A program made the translations under genes and the position numbers. Below, in pieces: positions 25,609 through 33,399 of a stretch of 64,000 nt of DNA; positions within the stretch are counted from its first letter, which is position 1, and each line of letters starts with the position of its first letter. The stretch is from the NCBI GenBank assembly GCA_036496605.1, contig DASXKV010000003.1:1-64000 (forward strand), read 5' to 3'. Source of the DNA: Gemmatimonadaceae bacterium. GTDB lineage: Bacteria > Gemmatimonadota > Gemmatimonadetes > Gemmatimonadales > Gemmatimonadaceae. A model generated the notes under the pieces. It had not been told where the DNA came from and ran no database searches. It saw only the letters and a program-made list of their open reading frames with translations.

Positions 25609-26781
25609 TCAAACGGCGCTCAGAACCGTCGTGACCGCTTCCTCGAGACGTGCCGCGTCGGGCACCGTTCCCTGCGCGATCCGTGGTGAGCCGCCGCCCC
25701 GGCCGCCTAACCGCGTCACTGCCTCACGAAGCGTGCGCCCGGCGTCAACGCCCGCGTCCTCGGAGCTGGCGAAGAGGAGTGACGGCGGGTCAACGAGCGT
25801 GCCAACCAAGAGCACGCGCGGCAGCCCCACCATCGCCTGTGCCAGGTTTCGCAACTCGTCCATCGACGCCGCATCATGCCTAACGACTCGGCGACCGCCC
25901 GCGTCCGTCGGTGCGGCCTCGTACAGCGCCCGCGCCCGACCGACGGCAACTTCGCGCTCGAGGCGCCGGCGCTCGTTCTCGGCGGCGCGAAGTTGTTCGG
26001 CCTGCGCGCTCACGAGCGCCGGCGCGTCGTCGAGCGCGGCCGAGAGCGAGGTCGCGATCCGCGTCAGCGCCTCGAAGTCGGTCCGTGCGCGGCGCATCGC
26101 CCGCAGACCGCAAACGAACTCGAGACGCGCCGACTTTCGCACACGCTCAACTCTGCGAATGAGGATCGCGCCGATCTCACCGGTCGCGCGGACGTGTGTT
26201 CCGCCACACGCGCTGCGATCGACGTCGGAAATGGAAACGATGCGAAGCGTCCCTTCGCGATCGCTCTGCTTGCGCAGGTCCGTTGCCTCGGATGCCTCCT
26301 CGAAGGTCGTCGTGATCGGACGATTCTCGGCGGCGATCTCGTTCGCGCGCCGCTCGGCTTCGATCACCCGCTCCGCGCTGATCGATTCGACGTCGAGGTC
26401 GAGCGAAGAGTAGTCGCGTCCGAAGTGAACGCTCGCCGTGTGGTGGCCGAAGAGTTCCTCGAGCACGGCGGAGAGCAAGTGCTGACCGGTGTGCTGCTGC
26501 ATGTGATCGAAGCGGCGCTGCCAGTCTATGTCACCAGCGACGCTCGATGCGTCGCCTCCGAACGGCGACTCTAGCACATGCGCGATTCGATCGCCTTCGT
26601 CGACGACGTCAGTTACGATTCCGCCGCCCAGAGTCCCGAGATCATTCGGTTGACCGCCTGACGTCGGGTAGAACGCCGTCTGGTCGAGATAGACGCGAAG
26701 GCCGTCGTCGCTGGCGTCGACGACGCGGGCATGGAAATTCGTAAGGTAGGAATCCGTGTAGTACAGCCGTATTGTGCTCAT
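25609..26781 (-). CDS. Stand-alone alanyl-tRNA editing protein (AlaX-L type)
   Basis: A 390-residue cytoplasmic protein that removes serine or glycine wrongly attached to tRNA(Ala). The N-terminal beta-barrel has DQTAFYPTSGGQPNDLG; the editing site has HMQQHTGQH (His93, His97) and, later, CGGTH (about residue 192), together the zinc-binding set. The C-terminal 130 residues form a DHHA1 domain ending in LGGRGGGSPRIAQGTV, which marks the long AlaX-L form. Length fits that class (about 390-400). It stands alone, divergent from an unknown exported protein by 56 bp. Confidence 0.9.
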   Translation of the reverse strand: MSTIRLYYTDSYLTNFHARVVDASDDGLRVYLDQTAFYPTSGGQPNDLGTLGGGIVTDVVDEGDRIAHVLESPFGGDASSVAGDIDWQRRFDHMQQHTGQHLLSAVLEELFGHHTASVHFGRDYSSLDLDVESISAERVIEAERRANEIAAENRPITTTFEEASEATDLRKQSDREGTLRIVSISDVDRSACGGTHVRATGEIGAILIRRVERVRKSARLEFVCGLRAMRRARTDFEALTRIATSLSAALDDAPALVSAQAEQLRAAENERRRLEREVAVGRARALYEAAPTDAGGRRVVRHDAASMDELRNLAQAMVGLPRVLLVGTLVDPPSLLFASSEDAGVDAGRTLREAVTRLGGRGGGSPRIAQGTVPDAARLEEAVTTVLSAV

Positions 26782-26837
26782 AGCGCGCGCGAGGAGTCTG
26801 ATAAATATGTCGCGCCACCCACCGCACCAGTCTGCCT

Positions 26838-27614
26838 ATGCTCAAACGTCTCGTCCGCAGGCGACTGGTCGTCGGAATCGCCGCGATCGTCGTCGCTCTC
26901 GCGGCATTCCGGCGTGCGCTCGACCAGTCCGGGATCATCCGCGTTGTCGGCGGAGTCGCGCCACCGCGAGCATCTCCAGGTAGCGTCGTCTCCGATAAGC
27001 CGGTTCCGGTGAGCCCAGGCTTTCAGGGCTGTCCGCCCACCGGCGACGGCGGCGACCGGGAGTTGAATTACCTGAAGAATCGCGTCGACAGCGCGAGCTG
27101 GGCGCCGACGGCCTTCGCCACCGTCCTCGATCTCCGCTGGTCACCGTCAGTCATTAGGCGCTTCCGCGAGGCGTGGAGCCGGCGCGACTCCGTCTCGGTT
27201 GCCGAGGACGAAGGGCTGCCGGTTGCAGTCGAAGGATATTTCGTCGCTGGGAAGCTGGAGGGTCCCGAAGCGACGAACTGTCACGGCGCGGACGCAACGT
27301 TCCGCGATTGGCATCTCTGGTTATCGGCGACGCCGGGCAAGGACCGCAGCCGCTCGATCGTCGTCGAGACAACGCCCGCGGTTCGCGCGAACCACCCGGA
27401 GTGGTCGCTCAACGCGATTCACAAGCTGGTACGCGATAGCACGCTCGTTCGCGTGAGCGGGTGGTTGATGCTCGACCCAGAGCACCCCGAGCAGTTGGGG
27501 AAAACGCGGGGGACGTTGTGGGAGATTCACCCTGTGATGAAAGTCGAAATGCTTCGCGACGGTCGCTGGACTGACCTTTCGGCAAAAGCATTGACGGACA
27601 CTACCTCAGAATGA
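26838..27614 (+). CDS. Membrane-anchored or exported protein of unknown function
   Basis: A 258-residue protein that I do not recognise. It has a basic N-terminus and one hydrophobic helix (residues about 10-24, LVVGIAAIVVALAAF), then a soluble part. The C-terminal 100 residues (CHGADATFRDWHLWL, VRANHPEWSL, VRVSGWLMLDPEHPEQLG, RGTLWEIHPVMKVEM) look like a compact beta-rich, perhaps OB-like, domain with several His and a Cys that could bind metal. Its stop overlaps the ATG of the next small gene (ATGA). The start is an ATG with no clear ribosome site. Confidence 0.7.
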   Translation: MLKRLVRRRLVVGIAAIVVALAAFRRALDQSGIIRVVGGVAPPRASPGSVVSDKPVPVSPGFQGCPPTGDGGDRELNYLKNRVDSASWAPTAFATVLDLRWSPSVIRRFREAWSRRDSVSVAEDEGLPVAVEGYFVAGKLEGPEATNCHGADATFRDWHLWLSATPGKDRSRSIVVETTPAVRANHPEWSLNAIHKLVRDSTLVRVSGWLMLDPEHPEQLGKTRGTLWEIHPVMKVEMLRDGRWTDLSAKALTDTTSE

Positions 27615-27814
27615 GCTGTCGTTTTTCAGCCATGGATGTGACGATGCACAAAGCAATCTCCCTTACCGTCCAGCTCTGGATCGAAGGCGACGACGAACCC
27701 GCACACGACTTCTCGCAATCGACGAGTCAGGCCGTCCGCGAAATGATCGAATCCGGCGTGGCGAAGTTCCCCGCGCTCACGGTCAAAATTCGCTCGATCC
27801 AGGAGCAATCCTGA
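27611..27814 (+). CDS. Small protein of unknown function
   Basis: A 67-residue protein, 4-bp overlap with the gene upstream. It has an amphipathic pattern (KAISLTVQLWIEGDDEP ... AVREMIESGVAKFPALTVKIRSI) suggestive of a small beta-alpha-beta fold. ATG 27632 or 27644 could also be the start. It overlaps the convergent gene 27783-28172 by 32 bp at the 3' ends, so one of the two ends may be wrong. Confidence 0.5.
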   Translation: MSCRFSAMDVTMHKAISLTVQLWIEGDDEPAHDFSQSTSQAVREMIESGVAKFPALTVKIRSIQEQS

Positions 27815-28172
27815 ACAACACCGGACCGCGTAGCGGGAGCGTGCGCGGAACGCCACGGATCGTCCAGAGCAAAGCCGCACAGCACGCCAGGGTCATCGCG
27901 CCTAACGTAAGCAGCAGCTCGTTCGTCGCCGCGATCGCGGCCGTCCGCCGGCGCTCCGCATCGAGCGAGACCCGCACGAGTTGCATCGCCTTCTCACTCG
28001 TGATCTTCCGCCGGCCCTGCTCGACAGACGCGATGTAGTCGCTGCGCATCTGCCAGTTGTCACTCGCCTCCACGATCTGCCGGAGCCGGGTCGCGGTGTA
28101 GAACATCCCTGCAACGATGACCGCGAGCACGAGCGTCGGCGCAAGGAGGAGGAATTTTCGGTCGAGTCGCAT
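27783..28172 (-). CDS. Two-span membrane protein resembling a truncated sensor
   Basis: A 129-residue protein with a first membrane helix (residues about 8-27, LLLAPTLVLAVIVAGMFYTA), about 55 helical residues outside (RLRQIVEASDNWQMRSDYIASVEQG ... LDAERRRT split here as one amphipathic helix pair), and a second membrane helix (about 85-105). That is the build of the sensing half of a chemoreceptor or histidine kinase (four-helix-bundle type), without any HAMP or signalling domain. It could be a small sensor partner or a gene remnant. No strong ribosome site. Confidence 0.5.
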   Translation of the reverse strand: MRLDRKFLLLAPTLVLAVIVAGMFYTATRLRQIVEASDNWQMRSDYIASVEQGRRKITSEKAMQLVRVSLDAERRRTAAIAATNELLLTLGAMTLACCAALLWTIRGVPRTLPLRGPVLFRIAPGSSEF

Positions 28173-28202
28173 ATCGAAAGGACAGCGACGCCAACGCCGA
28201 GG

Positions 28203-28646
28203 TCACGAACCGCGTCGGGCCGACGTATCGGAACGCGGCGCAGCCGGCCCACCGCAGGCGACCTTCACGCCGCGCACGCTCGTCACCGGGTTCTTGAGCC
28301 GTCCATCGGCAACCAGCGCGACGGCTCTTCCAATCAGCGTATCCCCACGCTGCTCCGTCCATTGAATCTCGAGTCCGACTGGCCACCAAGCGGGGAACAG
28401 CATGAGGACCGAATCCGCAGGCGAAGTCGATGCCCCGCCATTTGGCACCCGCGCGGCCCAATCACGCGGCGTGCCCACGGGCGCGCTCGTCGCCGGATCG
28501 TAGCCCGGATTGTACGCGCTCGCGACGCTCCTGAGCGGCGGATCCCAGGCGCCGAACTTGAAACCGAAGCACTCGTTAGGTGCTGCTTGCGCGCCCACGA
28601 TGGATGGCGCGAGTGCGAGCGCGATGAAGACGAGTCGGCGATGCAT
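28203..28646 (-). CDS. Small exported protein of unknown function
   Basis: A 147-residue protein with a good signal peptide (MHRRLVFIALALAPSIVGA-Q, cleavage about residue 20). The mature part begins APNECFGFKFGAWDPPL and has a second Cys near the C-terminus (VKVACGG), so one disulfide is possible. Patches FPAWWPVGLEIQW and GDTLIGRAVALVADG look beta-rich. I do not recognise a family. It lies between mgtE and the two-span protein on the same strand, 26 bp after mgtE's end in map order. Confidence 0.65.
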   Translation of the reverse strand: MHRRLVFIALALAPSIVGAQAAPNECFGFKFGAWDPPLRSVASAYNPGYDPATSAPVGTPRDWAARVPNGGASTSPADSVLMLFPAWWPVGLEIQWTEQRGDTLIGRAVALVADGRLKNPVTSVRGVKVACGGPAAPRSDTSARRGS

Positions 28647-28672
28647 GAAGGAACTATTCGTCCGCGCTCACC

Positions 28673-30073
28673 TCAGAGCAACGTCCCGTGCAGGACGATC
28701 AGCGCTACCGAGAAATAAATCACGAGCCCCGTCACGTCGACCAGCGTCGCCACGAAGGGCGCCGACGCACTCGCCGGATCGAACCCCACCCGCTTCAGGA
28801 CGAACGGCAACATCGAGCCGGCGAGCGAACCGAAGCACACGATGCCGATCAGCGCCAGCCCAACCGTCAGTGCAACGAGATGATAGTGCACCCCATAATC
28901 GAACAGGTGCACGTGCTGCCACAGCTCAATGCGCACAATGCCGATCACGCCAAGGATCGAGCCGAGCACGAGGCCGGTCGGTAACTCCCGCATCGCTATC
29001 CGCCACCAATCGTGAAGCCGGATTTCGTGCAGCGCCAGTGCACGGATGATCAACGACGTCGCCTGCGACCCGGAGTTCCCGCCCGAGCTCATAACGAGCG
29101 GAATGAACATCGACAGCACAACCGCGCGCGCAATTTCTCCCTCGAAGTGCTGCATCGCCGTCGCCGTCAACATCTCGGACAAAAACAGCGCGCACAACCA
29201 CCCCGCGCGCTTCCGGATCATCGACAAGAGGCCCATTTCCATGTACGGCGCATCGAGCGCCTCCATACCACCGAACTTCTGCACGTCCTCGGTCTGCTCC
29301 CGCACAATCGCGTCGATCACGTCGTCCACGGTCACGATGCCAAGCACATGCCCGCCATCGTCGACCACGGGCACCGCAAGCAGATTGTACTTCGAGATCA
29401 GACGCGCAACCTCCTCACGATCGGCGAGCGTGCGCACGCTCAATGGTTTCCGCTGATCGCCTACCGTCGTAACCACCGCCGCGCGCTCCGCCGTCATCAA
29501 TTCGCGTAACGACACGACGTGCACCAATCTCTGATCTTGCGGATCGAGCACGTACACGGCGTATACGGTCTCCTTAGCTCGCCCAACCTCGCCGATGTAA
29601 CGCAACGCCTGCTCGACCATCCAGGTCGCCGGAATCGCCACGAACTCCGTCGTCATGATGCCGCCCGCACTCTCCGGCGGATACTCGAGCAGCATCTCCA
29701 GCGAATGACGCGTCGGCGCCTCGAGTAGCTTGAGCAGCCTGGCGCGGTCGCTCTCCGGCAACTCGCGCACGAGATCCGCACGCTGGTCCGCCGACATCGC
29801 TTCGGCCAGGGCCGCTGCCGCCTGCGGCGGCATGCAGCGCACGATCGCGGCACGATGTCGATCGAGCTCGGGCTCGTCGAACACCTGCACGGCAAGATCG
29901 AACGGCAGCGCCGCCATCACCTTCGCGCCCGCTTCGGGACCAAGCTCCTTGAGCGCCTCGGCGACGTCCGCCGCGCGCATGCCGGCCAACGCCTCGGCTA
30001 GCTCCGAAGGATCCCCATGCAACAGATACAGAAGTTCCGGCGGAGCCGCCGCCCGCCCCCCATCCATTACCAT
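28673..30073 (-). CDS. mgtE: Magnesium transporter MgtE
   Basis: A 466-residue Mg2+ channel. Order of domains: the helical MgtE_N sensor (residues 1-130, ELLYLLHGDPSELAEAL, EYPPESAGGIMTTEF), two CBS domains (about 135-255, ending VLGIVTVDDVIDAIVREQ), the connecting helix, then five membrane helices (about 285-466) including the pore segment IPLVMSSGGNSGSQATSL. Mg2+ binding to the cytosolic domains closes the pore when internal Mg2+ is high. I start at ATG 30073, preceded by GAGG; GTG 30076 and ATG 30067 are alternatives. Full length. Confidence 0.94.
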   Translation of the reverse strand: MVMDGGRAAAPPELLYLLHGDPSELAEALAGMRAADVAEALKELGPEAGAKVMAALPFDLAVQVFDEPELDRHRAAIVRCMPPQAAAALAEAMSADQRADLVRELPESDRARLLKLLEAPTRHSLEMLLEYPPESAGGIMTTEFVAIPATWMVEQALRYIGEVGRAKETVYAVYVLDPQDQRLVHVVSLRELMTAERAAVVTTVGDQRKPLSVRTLADREEVARLISKYNLLAVPVVDDGGHVLGIVTVDDVIDAIVREQTEDVQKFGGMEALDAPYMEMGLLSMIRKRAGWLCALFLSEMLTATAMQHFEGEIARAVVLSMFIPLVMSSGGNSGSQATSLIIRALALHEIRLHDWWRIAMRELPTGLVLGSILGVIGIVRIELWQHVHLFDYGVHYHLVALTVGLALIGIVCFGSLAGSMLPFVLKRVGFDPASASAPFVATLVDVTGLVIYFSVALIVLHGTLL

Positions 30074-30179
30074 CACGTCCTCGGCGTCAATTTGGTTGGC
30101 TCGGCGTTAGATCGATGTATTTGTCGCTCTAACGACTCGCGGAACCCAGCAACGGTTACGTCGGACGCGATGAAAGTAG

Positions 30180-30512
30180 CTACTCCTGCTCGGGTTCCGC
30201 GGCGGATTGGTCCGACTCGGCGGTCTTTTGCTTCGGCGAGATCACGGGCTTTTTCGGTCGGCCACCTTTGGCTCGCTCGGCGTCCGCCGCAAGCAACGCG
30301 TGATAGGCTCGCCGAGCCTGCTCCAACGGATGCTCCGCAGGCCGCACGCGCTCGGCACGACGCGCCTTTTCACGACGGTAATGCTCACGTGCGGCAACGT
30401 CCGTCGGCGAATGGTCGCTCTCGAACGTCGCGTCCCGCTTGGGCGGCGTCACATCGGTGCGGCGGACACGTGTGGATCGCTTTCGCTGGCGCTTTTCGTT
30501 CCCCGTCGACAT
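30180..30512 (-). CDS. Small basic protein of unknown function
   Basis: A 110-residue, highly charged protein with no membrane helix: KRQRKRSTRVRRTD at the N-terminus, a middle helix DVAAREHYRREKARRAERV, the stretch ALLAADAERAKGGRPKKP and an acidic tail. I start at ATG 30512 because a strong ribosome site (GGGAGG) lies 8 nt before it; the open frame is longer but upstream codons look non-coding. The GRPKKP patch resembles an AT-hook, so nucleic-acid binding is possible. Divergent from the gene at 30735. Confidence 0.6.
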   Translation of the reverse strand: MSTGNEKRQRKRSTRVRRTDVTPPKRDATFESDHSPTDVAAREHYRREKARRAERVRPAEHPLEQARRAYHALLAADAERAKGGRPKKPVISPKQKTAESDQSAAEPEQE

Positions 30513-30596
30513 GGGTCTCCCTCCCGGCAGCAACGCTGATTTTACGGAGGGCAAACACCATGCGCGTGGAGAACCTCCGCACCCCTCCGGCCGCGC

Positions 30597-30611
30597 AGGC
30601 ACAACTATTGC
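30597..30611 (+). promoter_or_regulatory. Candidate sigma-54 (-24/-12) promoter
   Basis: AGGCACA-N4-TTGC, nine of eleven consensus positions with GG and GC at exact spacing. It lies about 123 nt before the small gene at 30735. Confidence 0.35.
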
Positions 30612-30734
30612 GCCCCCTTTGTTTAGCGATCTTGCAACTTTGCGCTCCGGGCTGTCGCCGCCGATGGCCGGACGTTGCGTGCGGCAGTCGTGAGGTGCAT
30701 AACGAGTGCGGCGATGCGGCCCCGGAGGACGAGC

Positions 30735-31052
30735 ATGGATCAACGTGCAGCGGGACAACAGTGGACGCCGTCGCACGAGCCCGCATGGGTCCCCACGGCG
30801 ACGGTCGCCAAGTTACGGCAGATCACTTCCCGGTACCTCGACGGCGATGGCGCCGCCTCCGCCGACGTCGAAACCGTCGCCGACTCCCTCGCGGCCGCCG
30901 CGCACTCGGCAGGACACAGCCCTGAGCGCATGCTCATCGCGGTGCGAGAGATCTGGCGCGAGTTCACTCCCTCGCAGCACGATCGGCTCCAGCTCGCGTC
31001 GCTCTACGATCGGCTCGTGCGCAGGACGATCGACCGGTATTACGATGTCTGA
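30735..31052 (+). CDS. Small helical protein of unknown function
   Basis: A 105-residue protein; ATG 30735 has GGAGG 8 nt upstream, which decides the start over an in-frame upstream GTG. It contains a helical middle (TVAKLRQITSRYLDGDG, AADSVAD-like, LAAAAHSAGHSPERMLIAVREIWREF) and ends in YDRLVRRTIDRYYDV. No membrane segment, no known motif. Small proteins of this type are common in soil bacteria but I cannot name the family. Convergent with the M50 protease, 42 bp apart. Confidence 0.65.
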   Translation: MDQRAAGQQWTPSHEPAWVPTATVAKLRQITSRYLDGDGAASADVETVADSLAAAAHSAGHSPERMLIAVREIWREFTPSQHDRLQLASLYDRLVRRTIDRYYDV

Positions 31053-31094
31053 CGTTCCGATCCGCTCGCCGCTCTGACAACGGCTCGTCGGTGC

Positions 31095-32201
31095 TCAGCT
31101 CCTCTGCTTCGCCGCCATCGCTGAGCGAATCATGATGTACTCCCCGATGTTCTCGAGCGTGAGCACGCCTAACAGCTCGCGCCCGCGAACGACCGGCATC
31201 GCGTTGCATCCACAGTTTCGGAGGCGGTCGATCGCCTCCTCCGCGCGGTCCTCGGGCGTCGCCGTCGCAAATCGGCGATGCATCGAGTCCGCGACCGTCG
31301 CCGATGCGCCGCCGTCGGAGAGCGCACGCAAGAGGTCGGCGCGCGTCAGCACGCCCACCAGGCCGCCGCTCGCGTCCACCACCGGGAAATCCTGCTGAAA
31401 TCCCTCGAGCGTGAACTGCACGGCGCGCGACAGCGGATCATCGGGCGCCAGCGTGTGAACCTCGCGAATCATCAGATCCTCGATCGGTACTCCGTCGAGC
31501 GTCGCCGACGTCTGCACCGCGGCCGCCTCGCTTCCGGCGCCAAGCCAGACGAAGAGGGCGATCAGCACCCAGAAGGGGTTGGTGAAGCGGTACAGACCAG
31601 CGATGCCTAACAAAAGAGCGAACACGCGTCCCACCCGCGCCGCGATCTCCGTCGCCCGGGTGTAGCTGCTCAGCCGCATCGCAAGGATCGCGCGGAGCAC
31701 ACGCCCGCCGTCCATCGGGAAGGCGGGAAGCAGATTGAAGGCCGCGAGCACGACGTTCACGAATGCCAGCTGATAGAGAAACGCGCGTGCTGACGTCACG
31801 ATATCGATGTCGTACAGCTCGCCAACGGGCGGCTGGCCGCCGAGCCTAACGATGCCGTAGAGCACGATCGCCAGCACGACATTCACTGCCGGTCCCGCGA
31901 GCGCGACGAGCAGCTCCTGCCGCGGGTCGCGGGGCATCCGCTCGAGCCGAGCGACGCCGCCGATGGGCAGCAGCGTGATGTCGCGCGTGCGGATGCCATA
32001 GCGCCGCGCGGTGAGCGCGTGTCCCAATTCGTGCAATACTACGATCGCGAACAGCGCGATGATGTAGATCATCGACGCCGCAATGGCTGCCGGACCCTGT
32101 GCGTACTCCTGAAACGCGACCCATGCGAGGAGCAGCACGAAGGTCGCGTGGACGTACAGATCGATCCCCGCGACGCGCCCGAGGCGCCAGGACCATCTCA
32201 T
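31095..32201 (-). CDS. M50 site-2-type membrane protease with two CBS domains
   Basis: A 368-residue intramembrane zinc protease. The N-terminal membrane part has the zinc motif HELGH (His57, Glu58, His61) in AIVVLHELGHALTARRYG and the third ligand region NLLPAFPMDGGRVLRAIL. The C-terminal 130 residues are two CBS domains (MIREVHTLAPDDPLSRAV, FPVVDASGGLVGVLT, RNCGCNAMPVVRGRELLGVLT) that probably bind nucleotides and control activity. This is the SpoIVFB/Rip3-like group. I start at ATG 32201, whose ATGA overlaps the stop of the DUF3108 lipoprotein gene; the longer frame runs into that gene. The substrate may be a membrane-bound regulator, not visible here. Confidence 0.92.
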   Translation of the reverse strand: MRWSWRLGRVAGIDLYVHATFVLLLAWVAFQEYAQGPAAIAASMIYIIALFAIVVLHELGHALTARRYGIRTRDITLLPIGGVARLERMPRDPRQELLVALAGPAVNVVLAIVLYGIVRLGGQPPVGELYDIDIVTSARAFLYQLAFVNVVLAAFNLLPAFPMDGGRVLRAILAMRLSSYTRATEIAARVGRVFALLLGIAGLYRFTNPFWVLIALFVWLGAGSEAAAVQTSATLDGVPIEDLMIREVHTLAPDDPLSRAVQFTLEGFQQDFPVVDASGGLVGVLTRADLLRALSDGGASATVADSMHRRFATATPEDRAEEAIDRLRNCGCNAMPVVRGRELLGVLTLENIGEYIMIRSAMAAKQRS

Positions 32202-33262
32202 CTCGACTGACCCGCGACCGGAGCCGCGCCCAGCCACGGTGTCCCGGGCCGGCGGTTTCGCAGATACAGATTGAGCGACCCGAACTTCAGCGACGACTTG
32301 AGCTGGACGAGCGTGCGCGTGCTGTCGTCCGTGAACCACACTTCCGCCCGGCCACCCTCGCCAAAAATCCCGGATGTCTTGATCACGGGCCTAACGACGA
32401 CCGCGTTGAACGTGCCCGCCGGCACCTTGATGGTCTCCTTGCGTACGACGACGACGCGCACCGGATTCTTGTCCGGCCGGAAGTATCGAGCGAACTCGTA
32501 GGTCTGGCCAACCTCGAGCGGAATGCTTCGGAGGAAAAAAAGAAACGACGCCTCATCGAGCGGGTCGGCGACAGTAGGCGTCTCCGGCTTGCCGTTCTCG
32601 CTCAGCATCTTTCTCTCCGGGAAGAACTCGAAATCGCGCTGCCGATCGTACGAGCCTTCGTCGATGCTCTGCACGGCCCGGAGCGTCGAGTAGGACTCAG
32701 GATCGAACCAGCTTTCGTAGCTGTCGTTCACGCGATAGATGCGAATCCCGCCCTTCACCGTAAAAGTTGCGTGGATCGCCGGCGCGCCGCGCACGCTATC
32801 GATTCCGAGCACCTCGAGCACTGCGCTGCCGACGCCGAGGAAGCCGTATTTGACCTGATACTCGAGCCGCTCTTTGTCGCCGAAGGGAAGTCGCGCCAGC
32901 GCGATCGAGAGTGCGGATGGAGAGGGGGCCGCCGCGGGCGCGGGCGGCGTGGGCAGCGGCGCTGGCGCTGGCGGCGCCACCGTAGCGATCGTCGTCGAAT
33001 CGATACGCGCCGACAGCGTGTCGGATGTTTTGCCGACTGGTTTTGTCGAGAGCCGCTGCGCCACCGGACCGACGCGCCGCGGCGTTCCGACGCCTGAAGC
33101 GCTCATCGGTGAGCGCATTGGGGCCGCGGTCCCGCTCTCCGCGTGCGCCGCACTCTGCGGTGGTGTCGCGGCGCTCGCGGTCTGACGCTCGCGACCGTGA
33201 CAGCCGGCAGCCGCGACGAATGACAGCAGCATCCACCTGCATGCACTCGATTGCTTTCGCAT
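32198..33262 (-). CDS. DUF3108-domain lipoprotein
   Basis: A 354-residue protein with a lipoprotein signal (lipobox AAGC, Cys about residue 21), a Pro/Ala-rich linker (about residues 90-115, PPAPAPLPTPPAPAAAP) and a C-terminal DUF3108 domain (ERLEYQVKYGFLGVGSAVLEV ... FEFFPERKM ... GTFNAVVVRPVI ... VWFTDDSTRTLVQLKSSLKFGSLNLYL; read as separate patches). DUF3108 forms a beta-barrel-like periplasmic fold of unknown role, often found with envelope biogenesis genes. Its stop overlaps the M50-CBS protease start, so the two gene products are made together and may act in one envelope-control path. Confidence 0.88.
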   Translation of the reverse strand: MRKQSSACRWMLLSFVAAAGCHGRERQTASAATPPQSAAHAESGTAAPMRSPMSASGVGTPRRVGPVAQRLSTKPVGKTSDTLSARIDSTTIATVAPPAPAPLPTPPAPAAAPSPSALSIALARLPFGDKERLEYQVKYGFLGVGSAVLEVLGIDSVRGAPAIHATFTVKGGIRIYRVNDSYESWFDPESYSTLRAVQSIDEGSYDRQRDFEFFPERKMLSENGKPETPTVADPLDEASFLFFLRSIPLEVGQTYEFARYFRPDKNPVRVVVVRKETIKVPAGTFNAVVVRPVIKTSGIFGEGGRAEVWFTDDSTRTLVQLKSSLKFGSLNLYLRNRRPGTPWLGAAPVAGQSR

Positions 33263-33399
33263 GAGATCTTCAGTGTGCTCCGAACTGTTCTACAGGTTCA
33301 TGCCGCATGCCATGCATTTCCCGACTGGCACCATCGAGACGATGCGAGAGCGGTCGGGCCATCGTACAATTCGCCACTCCCGTCACGGAGGATACCGAC

